Both the position numbers and the translations under genes were made by a program. The notes beneath the pieces are model-generated. The model saw only the letters and a list, made by a program, of their open reading frames with translations, was not told where the DNA came from and did not search any database. From CAG-390 sp964522215 (lineage in GTDB: Bacteria > Bacillota > Clostridia > Oscillospirales > CAG-272), in contig CAZFVR010000005.1 of assembly GCA_964522215.1 (NCBI GenBank), positions 29,128 to 93,127 on the forward strand: 64,000 bases of DNA. The letters run 5' to 3'. The number at the start of each line of letters is the position of its first letter. Within the stretch, counting starts at the first letter, position 1. Positions 1 through 9,624 of the stretch are shown here, in pieces.

Positions 1-1346
1 AAGTACTTAAGCGCCTCGTCATAGTTACCGTTTCTCGAATACGCCTGGCCAATGCCGATGTAAGCGGTATCAAAGTTTGAGTTGCGCTTAAGGATCTCGG
101 TCCAGTCGTCGATGGCGCGGTCGAACTGACGCTCGTTTTGGTTCTTCAGCGCGTTGATGAGTATGTCGCCGTACTCGGTACGCTGGAAGACGGTAAAGGA
201 TTTTTGAGTTTTATCAAGCAGCAGCATGGTTCCGTCGCTCTTGTAAACGACAGCTGCCAGCTTTGACATGTTACCAAGCTGTGTGCCCTCATCGCCGAAT
301 GCAAAGAGCAGGTTACCGTTAAAGTCATAGGTAAACACCTTACTTCTCTTCTCGTCGATGATCGACCATGTCTTTTCGGGTCCGACGGCAACGTCGGTGA
401 CCTTGGAGGGACCGGTCTTTGATCCGTCGGTGTTGGAGGTACCAACATCAACTTCACCGGACGGCGGGTAGAAGCCGTTACGCTTCATGACCTCGTCACC
501 CGAGTTATTGAGCAGCTTTACAGGCGCGTAGTCGCCGCTTTTGGACTTTGACTTGATGGCGTTCTGCTGCTTTTTGGAGTCAAGCGAGGAGGTGGTAACA
601 TAGATGAGCTTATCGCGGATGGCGATATTATTATATTCGGTAGGAATATACTGCTCGGTCTGTGCACGTGCGGCATCGGACATGATCTTTCTCCACACCT
701 TATCCCATGCGGAGATAGCTACCTTTTGCGCGCCTATGATGCATATGAACTCACCGGTATCCGACATAACGATAATGCCCTGATAGGTGGTGGAGGATAC
801 GACATAAAGGCGGTTGTAATCGTCAACGGCAACGGCAACGGGCTTATATACCGAGTCATCCTCGAGTATCTCATCCTCAGGCTCGGGGATGATGGCGAGG
901 AAGTTGCCCTGACGGTCAAAGGTGACTATACGGTTAGCGTCGGTATCGCAAACAAAGATCCTATCCTTGGTCACGAACACGCCGGAGGGGTTGGTGAAAA
1001 CGTCCGGCACGCCCTGCTCGTTGGTGAACTTTTCAATGATGAAGTTCAGCTTGTAGTATCTGTCAAGTACTACTATGCGGTTGTTTGCGGCATCGGCGAT
1101 ATAGATGTTATCCTGATCGTCCACAAACAGGTCGCGGGGGTCGTCAAGGCCCTTTTTGGCGTCGAGTCCGATATATGCGGAGTCAACTGTCATAACGGGG
1201 GTGTAGGCATCCGGCGAATAGAGCGGGAAGCCCGAGGCGGAGTAGGTGTAGGTCTGGTAGGACTTTACCGCTCCGGCCGGCACTGCAAGCAGTGTCAGCA
1301 ACGCGCAAAGGAGAGCCGCGACCGATATTATTCTTGATCTTTTCAT
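1..1346 (-). CDS. Secreted NHL-repeat/TPR protein, N-terminal part
   Basis: The gene runs off the left edge; about 448 N-terminal residues are present. It starts at ATG 1346 behind GGGAGG and opens with a signal peptide (hydrophobic core AALLCALLTLLAV, then PAGA). An NHL-type beta-propeller follows (for example DDPRDLFVDDQDNIYIADA, then NNRIVVLD). Near the window edge the sequence becomes TPR-like (NFDTAYIGIGQAYSRNG). It is the last visible gene of the sugar ABC operon, 14 nt after the second permease. In Clostridia, proteins of this layout beside sugar transporters often end in a Yip1-type membrane domain; that part is not visible, so the family name is inference. A role in sensing or binding at the cell surface is plausible but unproven. 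Confidence 0.8.
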   Translation of the reverse strand, partial: MKRSRIISVAALLCALLTLLAVPAGAVKSYQTYTYSASGFPLYSPDAYTPVMTVDSAYIGLDAKKGLDDPRDLFVDDQDNIYIADAANNRIVVLDRYYKLNFIIEKFTNEQGVPDVFTNPSGVFVTKDRIFVCDTDANRIVTFDRQGNFLAIIPEPEDEILEDDSVYKPVAVAVDDYNRLYVVSSTTYQGIIVMSDTGEFICIIGAQKVAISAWDKVWRKIMSDAARAQTEQYIPTEYNNIAIRDKLIYVTTSSLDSKKQQNAIKSKSKSGDYAPVKLLNNSGDEVMKRNGFYPPSGEVDVGTSNTDGSKTGPSKVTDVAVGPEKTWSIIDEKRSKVFTYDFNGNLLFAFGDEGTQLGNMSKLAAVVYKSDGTMLLLDKTQKSFTVFQRTEYGDILINALKNQNERQFDRAIDDWTEILKRNSNFDTAYIGIGQAYSRNGNYDEALKY

Positions 1347-1360
1347 TGTTCGGCCTCCCT

Positions 1361-2233
1361 TTAGTCTTTCATACCGCTCGAACCCATCGTTTCAATGATG
1401 TTCGACTGCGTGATAACGAATACCAAGATAGGTACTATCATCATAACAACGGTAGCGGCGGCGCTGGCACCGGCACGCTTGATACCGCCCGCGGTGATCT
1501 GACCTATGGCGTAGTTGAAGGATTTGAGCTGCTCGGAGTGGATGTAGATGGAGGAGCCTGCGTTCCACAGATCCTGGAAGCAGTAAACGATAAGCGTCAG
1601 CCACGCGGGCTTTACCATCGGCATAGCTATCAACCAGAAGGAACGGAACTCGCCCGCGCCATCAAGTCTTGCAGACTCAAGCACCGAGTTGTTTACGTGG
1701 GTATCCATGAACTGCTTCATGAGGTAGAGACCCAGGGTGGAGCCCCATGCGGGGATTATCTTTGCCCAGTAGGTATCGATCATACCGAGGATACTCATCG
1801 TAAGGAAGTTTGTAACTGCCGTTACTGTCTTGTGGAACATCAGAGAGGTTCTTACCGACTTAAACATGAACTTGCCGCCGGGGAACTTTATCTTTGCCAT
1901 TGCGTATGCGGCAAGAGATGCAAAGAAGAGGTTACCGAGCGTTCCGACCACCGAGGTGAACACGGTGTTGAATATGTAACGGGAGAAGGGTACCCAAGAG
2001 TCGTTCATAAGTGTGAACAGATCCTTGTAGTTAGAGACCGTCGGCTTTATAACTATGAACTTGGGCGGGAACATCCAAAGCTCGTCAAGAGGCTTGAAGG
2101 ACTGGATGATCACGTAGTACATAGGCAGGAACATGAATATGCCGAGGATCGTAAGCATCAAAGTGATTCCAAAGTCGCCGCCCACCGAGCGGTTGAGGAC
2201 AACTTTATGTTTTCTTGTTCTAAGTCTTGCCAT
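1361..2233 (-). CDS. Carbohydrate ABC transporter permease, MalG type
   Basis: This is a 290-residue inner-membrane permease with about six hydrophobic segments, the usual size for MalG/LacG-type (binding-protein-dependent transport) proteins. The cytoplasmic EAA loop that docks to the ATPase is clear: ARLDGAGEFRSFWLIAMP. Its start lies one nucleotide after the stop of the upstream permease, with AAAGGTAGG as ribosome site inside that gene, so translation is probably coupled. No ATPase is encoded here; such transporters commonly share an MsmK-type ATPase encoded elsewhere. The substrate is not determined by the sequence; a complex oligosaccharide is likely given the size of the binding protein. 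Confidence 0.93.
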   Translation of the reverse strand: MARLRTRKHKVVLNRSVGGDFGITLMLTILGIFMFLPMYYVIIQSFKPLDELWMFPPKFIVIKPTVSNYKDLFTLMNDSWVPFSRYIFNTVFTSVVGTLGNLFFASLAAYAMAKIKFPGGKFMFKSVRTSLMFHKTVTAVTNFLTMSILGMIDTYWAKIIPAWGSTLGLYLMKQFMDTHVNNSVLESARLDGAGEFRSFWLIAMPMVKPAWLTLIVYCFQDLWNAGSSIYIHSEQLKSFNYAIGQITAGGIKRAGASAAATVVMMIVPILVFVITQSNIIETMGSSGMKD

Positions 2234-2234
2234 A

Positions 2235-3200
2235 TTACTGTCCTACCTTTGAGATCATTTTTTTGACCAGTGCGTTGGATCCTATCATAATAATAAACAG
2301 GATAACGGCTATCGCCGACGAATATCCGGTCTCAAAACGCGAGCCGCCGTAGTCGTTTAGATGGTGAACTATCGTCCACGCGCAATAGTCTGTTGAGGGG
2401 TTACCGCAAAGTGCATCAACAACGCCACCAAAACCAAAGGAGTTGGTGATAGCCATGATAGCACCAAACATCAGCTGCGGCTTCATGGACGGGAGGGTAA
2501 CATACCAAAGCTCCTGCCAACGGTTGCGGATGCCATCCACCGCCGCTGCCTCGTAGAGCGAGTGGTCAACACCCTGAAGACCTGCTATAAAGGACAGGAA
2601 GGATGTACCAAGGGATGTCCAAAGTGCAACCACTATACAAAGCGGCATGATGTACTTTTTGTCTTCGAAGAACTGTATCGCCTCCGTCGTGATACCGAGC
2701 TCAAGCAGTACCGCGTTGGCCCAACCATAGGAGTCGCCCGAGAAAAGGGTACCCCAAATAAGATAGACCTGACCGGAGATAGAGGGTGCGTAGAATATAA
2801 GGGTAACGACAGCACGGATCTTGGGGGACAGCTCGTTGATGAACCATGCAACGAGCAGCGACATAAGATAGGATGCCGGACCGACTATTACCGCGAAGAT
2901 GAAGGTATTCTTACATGCAGTAAGGAAGATATCATCATCGAGGAAAAGCCTGATGTAGTTATCCAGAAATACGAAGTTGGGCATCTGCAGGATGTTAAAG
3001 TCAGTAAAGCTGACTACTACCGATAGCAGGACCGGCACAACGGTGAAGAGAACGAAGACGATCATAAAGGGAGCGATCATTACATACGCCGCCCAGTTGC
3101 GCTTCATTTCCTTCCATGTCCATGCTGCACGGCTGATATCATTTTTGGCAACAGCCTTTTTCGGTGCTTCTTTTGCAGTCTGCGCTGTTTGCTGAGACAT
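2235..3200 (-). CDS. Carbohydrate ABC transporter permease, MalF type
   Basis: This is a 321-residue permease with a polar N-terminus of about 30 residues, then six or so membrane segments starting at YVMIAPFMIVFVLFTVVPVLL. The EAA motif EAAAVDGIRNRW marks the ATPase contact loop. It is the heterodimer partner of the adjacent MalG-type protein. The start ATG 3200 follows TAAGGAGAAAAAGCAC, a good Shine-Dalgarno site. It is separated from the binding-protein gene by 175 nt that can fold into a long hairpin, which could set the ratio of binding protein to permease. Confidence 0.93.
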   Translation of the reverse strand: MSQQTAQTAKEAPKKAVAKNDISRAAWTWKEMKRNWAAYVMIAPFMIVFVLFTVVPVLLSVVVSFTDFNILQMPNFVFLDNYIRLFLDDDIFLTACKNTFIFAVIVGPASYLMSLLVAWFINELSPKIRAVVTLIFYAPSISGQVYLIWGTLFSGDSYGWANAVLLELGITTEAIQFFEDKKYIMPLCIVVALWTSLGTSFLSFIAGLQGVDHSLYEAAAVDGIRNRWQELWYVTLPSMKPQLMFGAIMAITNSFGFGGVVDALCGNPSTDYCAWTIVHHLNDYGGSRFETGYSSAIAVILFIIMIGSNALVKKMISKVGQ

Positions 3201-3232
3201 GTGCTTTTTCTCCTTATCAAGATTTTTCTTGA

Positions 3233-3341
3233 CCGATCATCGGATCTGCCCGCCGGGCACTCACGCGCTCCGCGCTCGCTGTGCATCAAAGCACACAGGT
3301 AACACTCGGCGTGACCCGCGGCAGGGCAGCCCCGTGATCGG
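3233..3341 (-). promoter_or_regulatory. Long-range stem-loop between binding-protein and permease genes
   Basis: On the transcribed strand CCGATCA (from 3341) pairs with TGATCGG (to 3233), extended inside by GCTGCCC with GGGCAG; the loop holds further GC-rich hairpins. There is no clear T-run, so an mRNA-stability or attenuation role fits better than a simple terminator. Such intercistronic hairpins are known between binding-protein and permease genes (malE-malF); the function here is inference. Confidence 0.45.
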
Positions 3342-3375
3342 CTATGGGAATTTTGTCGTTTTCGGATACGATCCC

Positions 3376-6300
3376 TTAATAGATCGAGGTTCCGGTGGTT
3401 GCGGGGTAGGATGACTGGTAGGACTTAAGCGCCTTAGCACATTCCTCTGTCATCTTTGCGATGCTGCCAAACAGCTCGGCATTTGCATCACCAAGTGCTG
3501 CGCCCGCCGCACGGAGTGCATCGATGTACTCATCCTCGCAGTAGGTGCTGTAGGTGGGTACGTCCTCCATTGCTTTGCGCAGTGCGGAGATCTGTGCGGA
3601 GTACGCTGCGGCCGAGCCTGCATCCTCAAGCTCATCCAGTGCCTCAACTATCTGATCGTGACGCAGGCTTGCCAGCGTCTGGCCGATCTCAAGTGTGGGC
3701 AGACCGAACTCCGCTCTCTTACGTGTGATCTCTTTGTTTATCGTTGTGATGTATCTGAGCATCTCGGTAACGGCATCTGCGTTATCGTTGTAAACAGAGA
3801 GGAATGCAAACTTGGTGTAACGACCTATGATGTATGCGCCGGGATAGTTGGGGATGGATGCGAGGTTGGTGAACTGTGCGTTCAGGTTCTCGTATTCCTC
3901 ACGTGTCCAGGGCAGGGAGTCAAGTGCCTGTACGTTTGCGGTAGCGTACTTTGCAGAGTCACCCATGATAGCGACCATCTCGTTGGAGTAGTCGATCTGG
4001 CACTGTGCGCCGGTATGCCACTTCATAAATTCCCATGCATCCTTTTTGGTCTGCTCATCAGCGCCGGTGATCATTACGATCGCGTTGACGGAGGAAACGG
4101 ATACATTGTTGATGGTGCCGTCATCCTGCTCAAAGCCGGGCAGCGGCAGGAACTGCCACTTACCGCGCAGCTCGGTAGCAAATACCACCAGCTGGTTGTA
4201 GGTGGAGTTGTAGGAGGCAATGCCTATAGGCATCTCGCCGGTACGGAAACGGTTTGCAAAATCGTACTTGTAGGGGAACGAGTACATTTTAAAGAGGTTG
4301 CACATCTGCTCAAAGGAGTCAAGTGCCAGGTTGGAGTCAAGATTTATTCTCATACCCTCATCAGCAAAGAGCGTACCGCCCATCTGATAAAGGAAGATCT
4401 TGTAGTCATTGCTCATAGCAATGGTCATGTTGTTCTGCTGCAGCTTGATAACGGCGGCAAGCACATCCTCCCAGGTCTTGGGGATCTCGATGTTGAGCTC
4501 TGCCAGGATGTCTGTACGCAGGAACATCATGGGGAAGTTCTGCTCCTCGGGCAGACCGTAGCAGTGAGTTACGCCATCGGCATCGGCAAGCTCCAAAACG
4601 AACATTGCCGCCTCGGTGAACTGCTGGTTGGGATCGCCGGGAGTGGTGTTGGTGACCTCATCAAAGCCTTCCATCATGCTTACATCCTCAAGCGCGCCGC
4701 GGATAGCGTAGTTGATAACGCTGTCGTCGCCAAGACCGATATAAACGTTCGGTCCCATGCCCGCAAGGATGGAGGGGAGGAGGGTTCCGCCCGCAACCAG
4801 CTTAAGGTTTACCTGAATGCCGGTCCGGGGGGTGAAGTCGTTGTTTATAAGGTTACGGATGACCTGTGACTGGTCACGTCCCTTTGCAAGCCATACCTCA
4901 ACGGCATCATCGGTCTCGATGGTGTCGGCGCCCATGCGGTTGTAGTTACGCAAGAAGCTCTGGATAAAGCTTGAAAACTCGTGTGCAAAGGACTGGAAGA
5001 AGTTTGCCTTGGCCTTGGGTCTTGCGGCCTCGGTGCTTTGGATACATACAACATCAAGCTTCAGCGGCTGAGTTTTTGCATCGTTGAGCCATGTACCGAG
5101 CGAACCGATACGGCTCTTAAGCTCGGAGAGGTTTCTTGCTATCTCGTCCTCGGGGTCGGAGCCCATACGTTCAAGCAGCCATGCGGTACGCTCAAGCGTT
5201 GCAACGTTTGAGCTCTTGATGCCTGCAAGGCTCGTCAGCTCCTCGGCCACCGCGTAAAGACTGCGGGATTCAAGGATGATGTGAGCGACCGTCTCGGGCA
5301 TGATCTCAAGGAAGTTGTAGTCACGGTCGGCGTCGGGCGTCGCACCGGTAAGCTTCATTATAGAAAGATATGCCTCGTTGATAACGTCAAGCGACTCGTT
5401 AACACGGCGGACGATATCGCCCATCGTGCCAAGGGATGCCTCAAGCTCGATGACATACTCAACACCGGACTTGAAGTAAAGCTCAACATCGGTGTACTGC
5501 ATCACCTGGTTGCCCTTGGAATCTGTACCGTAGGTACCAAAGCGAAGAGCCTCGGTCTGCCAATCGGTGCTGTAGTTAAATCTCAGCTCGTTGGCCTCAC
5601 GGAAGGGCACGCCGTTGTAGTAGCCCTTTTCGCCCTCGGCAACGCCCTCACCGCTGTATACCGAAAGTATACGGGAGGAATACATACCGTCGTTGATGTT
5701 CTGCATGAAGCGGGTGATGATGGAATACATACCCGAATCATTTACGGTAAATTTGTATCTCACCCACTGACCGGAGGTCTGCCACTTATCGCCGCCTATG
5801 GTGTTGAGAAGTGTGCGGGAGGTATCGGCAGGGCTGGTAACAGCCGAGGCACGATCCTCGATGGGGTAGATGGTGGCCGTGGAGGTCTGATAGGGGACCT
5901 CAGCCTCAAGCTTTATCGTGTCGGTGCCGCGGTGCTCGCCCTCATACTGCTTCAAGTATTCGGCGTAGCTCGGCAGCTCCTCTACCGGGTAAAGAGTGAT
6001 GCTCTTTATGGCCATGGGCTCGTTTACGGCCTCAAGCGTGATGGTGTTCTCGCCCTCGTTAAAGAGGAACTCAAACGGCTCGGTGTAAAAGCCGTCAACG
6101 TCACGCAGGGAGTAGGTGCGCCACTCGGGAGTCTGGGTGACCTCGTTGCGCAGCTCATTTCCGTCAACGTCCTGCTTAAAGGGACGGATCTCGCCGCGTG
6201 AGAGCTGATCGAATGTTGCACCGCCCACTATCGCCTCCTGGTAGACCGTGCTCCATACCTTTGTAAAGGTTATGTAGTAGGCCTCGGCGAAGGGTACCTT

Positions 6301-6735
6301 TCCGTTAATAAGGAAGGTACGCTGGATAGAGGTGGACTTACCCTCGACGGGATAGTAGTCGATGGATATGCCGTATTTTGCCGTTTTGGGAACGTTAACG
6401 GTAAACGTGACCGATCCCTTATCCGGCGTGTAAAGTGCCGTGATGCCGTCATAGGTCTCGCTCTTTACCGCGGCATCGGTGGCAGTCTTGTCATAGTCAA
6501 GTCCAGAGATGACTATTTCGCGCTCGCCACGCGGATACTTACCCTCGTCAGAGTACTTTTGACTGTACTCATCGTAGGTTGATGCGTTCAGCAGCCGCTT
6601 AACGTCGTCAAGCGTTTTGTCTGTGACGGACGATTGCACGTCGCTCGCCGATACGGCGGTGACGAAGCTGCCAAGAACGAAGATGATAGACAGCAGCATT
6701 GCGGTCAGCTTTGTGAATTTCGTTCTTTTGTTCAT
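3376..6735 (-). CDS. Very large extracellular sugar-binding protein of ABC transporter
   Basis: About 1,119 residues, more than twice a normal solute-binding protein. It starts with a signal peptide (MNKRTKFTKLTAMLLSIIF, cleavage after VSAS). The first ~600 residues look like beta-sandwich carbohydrate-binding modules (GSVTFTVNVPKTAKYGISID; QWVRYKFTVNDSGMYSII). From about residue 610 a family-1 solute-binding fold begins (VEVWLAKGRDQSQVIRNLI, GGTLLPSILAGMGPNVYIG) and continues to about residue 1000. The start was chosen by GGAGG 13 nt upstream of ATG 6735; a TTG at 6741 lies at better spacing (7 nt) and would add two residues. There is no N-terminal lipobox Cys. It is first in the operon and should feed the two permeases. 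Confidence 0.88.
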   Translation of the reverse strand: MNKRTKFTKLTAMLLSIIFVLGSFVTAVSASDVQSSVTDKTLDDVKRLLNASTYDEYSQKYSDEGKYPRGEREIVISGLDYDKTATDAAVKSETYDGITALYTPDKGSVTFTVNVPKTAKYGISIDYYPVEGKSTSIQRTFLINGKVPFAEAYYITFTKVWSTVYQEAIVGGATFDQLSRGEIRPFKQDVDGNELRNEVTQTPEWRTYSLRDVDGFYTEPFEFLFNEGENTITLEAVNEPMAIKSITLYPVEELPSYAEYLKQYEGEHRGTDTIKLEAEVPYQTSTATIYPIEDRASAVTSPADTSRTLLNTIGGDKWQTSGQWVRYKFTVNDSGMYSIITRFMQNINDGMYSSRILSVYSGEGVAEGEKGYYNGVPFREANELRFNYSTDWQTEALRFGTYGTDSKGNQVMQYTDVELYFKSGVEYVIELEASLGTMGDIVRRVNESLDVINEAYLSIMKLTGATPDADRDYNFLEIMPETVAHIILESRSLYAVAEELTSLAGIKSSNVATLERTAWLLERMGSDPEDEIARNLSELKSRIGSLGTWLNDAKTQPLKLDVVCIQSTEAARPKAKANFFQSFAHEFSSFIQSFLRNYNRMGADTIETDDAVEVWLAKGRDQSQVIRNLINNDFTPRTGIQVNLKLVAGGTLLPSILAGMGPNVYIGLGDDSVINYAIRGALEDVSMMEGFDEVTNTTPGDPNQQFTEAAMFVLELADADGVTHCYGLPEEQNFPMMFLRTDILAELNIEIPKTWEDVLAAVIKLQQNNMTIAMSNDYKIFLYQMGGTLFADEGMRINLDSNLALDSFEQMCNLFKMYSFPYKYDFANRFRTGEMPIGIASYNSTYNQLVVFATELRGKWQFLPLPGFEQDDGTINNVSVSSVNAIVMITGADEQTKKDAWEFMKWHTGAQCQIDYSNEMVAIMGDSAKYATANVQALDSLPWTREEYENLNAQFTNLASIPNYPGAYIIGRYTKFAFLSVYNDNADAVTEMLRYITTINKEITRKRAEFGLPTLEIGQTLASLRHDQIVEALDELEDAGSAAAYSAQISALRKAMEDVPTYSTYCEDEYIDALRAAGAALGDANAELFGSIAKMTEECAKALKSYQSSYPATTGTSIY

Positions 6736-7566
6736 CTTCAATGTTTTCCCTCCTGATTGGTATTTCCCGCGCCGGGGGAACCGAACACGGGTGGATTTTT
6801 CCGCGATGTTTGCCATCAGCCGTAATGCCGACGACGGATTGGGACCTTTGCGGCGGCAGCGGACAGCGGTTCTCCCCGTAGTCCGACAGCCGCATGGCTT
6901 GCGTCTTTGGTGCGTCATCTTCAGATTTAAACTTAAACGGAGCTCGGCGTGCAGCGCAAGCGGCGCCCTTATGCTTTTGCCGAAAAAGAGCAAGCGCAAA
7001 AGCAAAATGAGCATAGATCCGCTCGGCCGCCGACCGCAGCGACCGCAAAAGTCTCAAACCGCAGGCAGTGGTAGCCAAGGCTCGCGCCGCATTCCAAAAA
7101 TTCATGTCAGCCGCGCCACCAAAACAAATGGTGGGGCAGAACTGTCTGATCTCGGAGTCGGCACGGCTGCATGGCATCCGCACCCCGGCCGTGGCATGCC
7201 TCAGCCCTCGCGGAAGCGCGTTGAGGCATGACCGTGTCCGCCGCAGACTTTTTGGATCATCGACCGTCCCAAACGCCGAGATCGCATCATGGTTTTGCGC
7301 AAACTCGGTCATTTGGCGATTTTTTTGATCAAAATTGCCCGCCGGCGATACCGGCATATATATCCGGGACAACACAAGGCACCTCCGCGCCCTCCCGCCG
7401 TGTACAGGATAGCGCAGGTATGCCGCCGCCACCGTCGACCGTGCGGCCGTCGGGGCGCCAAGCTGATACCGTGTGGGTGCACAAGGGACGGTGAAAGCCG
7501 ACGGGGCTGCCCCCGCCGAGTGCTTTCGAGTCACATGATGCACATGTTGCCCAAATTTACAGAGTT
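6736..7566 (-). promoter_or_regulatory. Long 5' leader of the sugar ABC operon (~0.8 kb)
   Basis: No gene is recognised between the promoter at 7567-7595 and the start of the binding-protein gene. If that promoter is the one used, the mRNA carries about 825 nt of leader. Local hairpins are visible (for example CCACC-ATTTGTTTT-GGTGG near 7117-7135), but I recognise no known riboswitch class. Open frames through this GC-rich stretch lack ribosome sites. Confidence 0.45.
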
Positions 7567-7595
7567 ATGATACCATAACCGAGGCAAACTGTCAA
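7567..7595 (-). promoter_or_regulatory. Sigma-A promoter of the sugar ABC operon
   Basis: On the minus strand TTGACA (7590-7595), 17-bp spacer, TATCAT (7567-7572). It reads toward the binding-protein gene; no other minus-strand gene lies between. Confidence 0.75.
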
Positions 7596-7596
7596 T

Positions 7597-8245
7597 GCAT
7601 TAAATTTAAATTTAAAAGGACTCACGGAAAAAACAGCATTTTTGTTTGCAAGTCCGCCTCTCGCGGTCAAATGACCGCAATTCACAAAACTCGTCACATT
7701 TTCTACACCTAAACCGAGAATATTACACAGCAGTAATTTAAAATTACTTTTAGCGGTGCTTTGCGGGGCGAAAAATCGCATATATCGGCGTTTTTGCGTA
7801 GCGAAAGGTGTTTTTTATGTGTTTTTTGCGCAAAGAGTAATTTTAAATTACCCATATCGGCGAAAATAATTGCATACGCAACAAAACTATTATCGCCCCA
7901 ACAGCCTGAAACTGCCACATCTGACCGTAAAAAAAGATCCCGATGTGCAATTTGCACAAATTTTTCGACAGCCTGATCTTTTGCCAAAAAACGCCTCCCT
8001 TGCTCAACGCTTTTTTGGTATCTGTCGCCTTGCGCTATCATTTTATGTAAAATCTGTTTTATAGCGGTTTTGTGCGCTTTCGGGACCCGCAAGTGGCTGA
8101 AATACCGCCGAAAAGCAGCCGCTCTCCCTCCCCTGCCCCGCCTGCGGGAGGCCTCCGCATCTGCGTTTTTGTGACGCTGCGGCGCGGATCTGAGGGTGGA
8201 TAGAATAAAAAAATCAAAAAAGATAAAAAAGTTTTAAAATAGGGG
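7597..8245. other. AT-richer intergenic stretch, no gene recognised
   Basis: About 650 bp between the divergent sugar-operon promoter and the tRNA promoter. It contains short repeats of TTTTAAATTAC-type sequence (about 7733 and 7840) and a 127-codon open frame on the minus strand (7709-8092) with no ribosome site or recognisable domain. I see nothing else. Confidence 0.4.
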
Positions 8246-8274
8246 TTGACAAAAGGTGATATCTGTAGTATAAT
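8246..8274 (+). promoter_or_regulatory. Promoter of tRNA-Leu
   Basis: TTGACA (8246-8251), 17-bp spacer, TATAAT (8269-8274): a perfect consensus promoter about 30 bp before the tRNA. Confidence 0.9.
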
Positions 8275-8302
8275 ATCTGTGTTGCCCGAATACGGGCGGC
8301 AT

Positions 8303-8387
<85 letters not shown>

Positions 8388-8390
8388 AAA

Positions 8391-8425
8391 AGAAAAGTCG
8401 CGTAAGCGGCTTTTCTTTTTTTGTT
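8391..8425 (+). terminator. Terminator of tRNA-Leu
   Basis: Stem AGAAAAGTCGC / GCGGCTTTTCT with GTAA loop, followed by a T-run. Confidence 0.85.
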
Positions 8426-8577
8426 TTTCACTTTTCTCTCTTCCCCCTGCGGATCTTCTTCCCATAGCGCGACACTGTCACCCGGGTGAGCTGCGATGCC
8501 AAAGCCGAGCAGTAATAATATAGACCGCGCCCCTGCCGAGCTTGCGATCGACAGGGGCGTGTATTTATTTTGGATGC

Positions 8578-9543
8578 TCAAAGCTCCCAGCCCGCAAGCC
8601 AGTTGCTGAATTCAAGATACAGCTCGTCCATGGCGGCGACAAACGCCTCACCCTCGTTGAGCGTGTAGACAAAGTCATCGGTATCAAACTGATCTACGTG
8701 CTTATATTCGGCGGTATACTCGCCGTTTTGAAGAGCCGCAAGCGCACGCTCGGCCAGCACCCGTGCTTTTTCAACATTGGCGCAAAGCTCCTCAAATGCC
8801 TCGGCATCGACCCGTCTTATATCGCTGATGATGCTGTCAAAATATCCGTCGGCATAGCCGTAATTGAACTGAGAGCCGTCCACGGTAATGCTGTTTTTGG
8901 CATCATCGGCATACAAAAAGTACCCGGGGTGCTCGTTGCCATCCTGATCTGTCCAGCTGCTGACATAATAAGTCGGCCATGCACACAGGAAGTTTACATA
9001 GTCATACATGGCGTAGATCTGCGATATAACATCGGTAGAGCTAAGCTTTTGCCAAAGTGCCAGCTCGGCGGAGATCTCGTCATCGCGCAGCACGTGATAC
9101 TCGGCATCGACTATCTTAAAGTTGAACTCATAGCCGTAAAGATCGGTAAACGGCTTCTCCGGATCGTCAGCCACCTCAAGGGTGCCGACTACCGCCACCG
9201 CCTGCTCAACATAGTCAAATTTTTGCCCCTTTTTGGGGTAGACCTCCATGGTGTTTGAAAGCTCGCTCGTGTTGGGCTTACAAAACGGGCAGGACTGGTA
9301 GGGCATATTCATCAGGAATATAAACGAGCCGTCGGCGGGTGAGCTGGTGGCCAGGTAACCGTTGATGGTGACGGTCTTACCGTCAAGCTCTTTAAGATAG
9401 GAATATTCAAGCGCCGATCTAAAGCTGAGCTTTGTGGGGGCGGCATCACTATCACAGGCTGCAAGCAGGGGCAGGAGCAGGAGAGCTGACACCGCAAAGC
9501 AGAGCGCACGGCGGATCATAGCAACTGTTTTTTTGTTTTTCAT
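8578..9543 (-). CDS. Lipoprotein with OB-fold-like domain, partner of ABC exporter-type system
   Basis: A 321-residue lipoprotein: signal peptide with lipobox LLAAC near residue 30. Residues ~45-120 read KTVTINGYLATSSPADGSF, then FLMNMPYQSCPFC, resembling the small OB-like domain (DUF3299-type) found in zinc-linked ABC loci of other bacteria, though with a CPFC pair here. The C-terminal half is helical and unassigned. It is the last gene of the operon, 81 nt after the permease gene. CxxC and acidic residues could bind metal; this is inference from motif and neighbours. A GC-rich stem (8527-8558) lies just downstream but lacks a convincing T-run. Confidence 0.75.
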   Translation of the reverse strand: MKNKKTVAMIRRALCFAVSALLLLPLLAACDSDAAPTKLSFRSALEYSYLKELDGKTVTINGYLATSSPADGSFIFLMNMPYQSCPFCKPNTSELSNTMEVYPKKGQKFDYVEQAVAVVGTLEVADDPEKPFTDLYGYEFNFKIVDAEYHVLRDDEISAELALWQKLSSTDVISQIYAMYDYVNFLCAWPTYYVSSWTDQDGNEHPGYFLYADDAKNSITVDGSQFNYGYADGYFDSIISDIRRVDAEAFEELCANVEKARVLAERALAALQNGEYTAEYKHVDQFDTDDFVYTLNEGEAFVAAMDELYLEFSNWLAGWEL

Positions 9544-9624
9544 GGAGATCGACCTCTTTCAAGCTAAGACCTTTTTTTATTGTGTATATATTATATATTT
9601 AAATAGGAAGATAACCGCGCGGCA

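Noticed and set aside
3658..4869. 403-codon plus-strand open frame
   Set aside because: Antisense shadow of the solute-binding protein gene.
6608..7543. 311-codon open frame across the sugar-operon leader
   Set aside because: No ribosome site, biased Arg/Ala/His composition, no domain, and it overlaps the real gene in another frame.
7709..8092. 127-codon minus-strand open frame
   Set aside because: No Shine-Dalgarno site or recognisable domain; a weak case for a gene.
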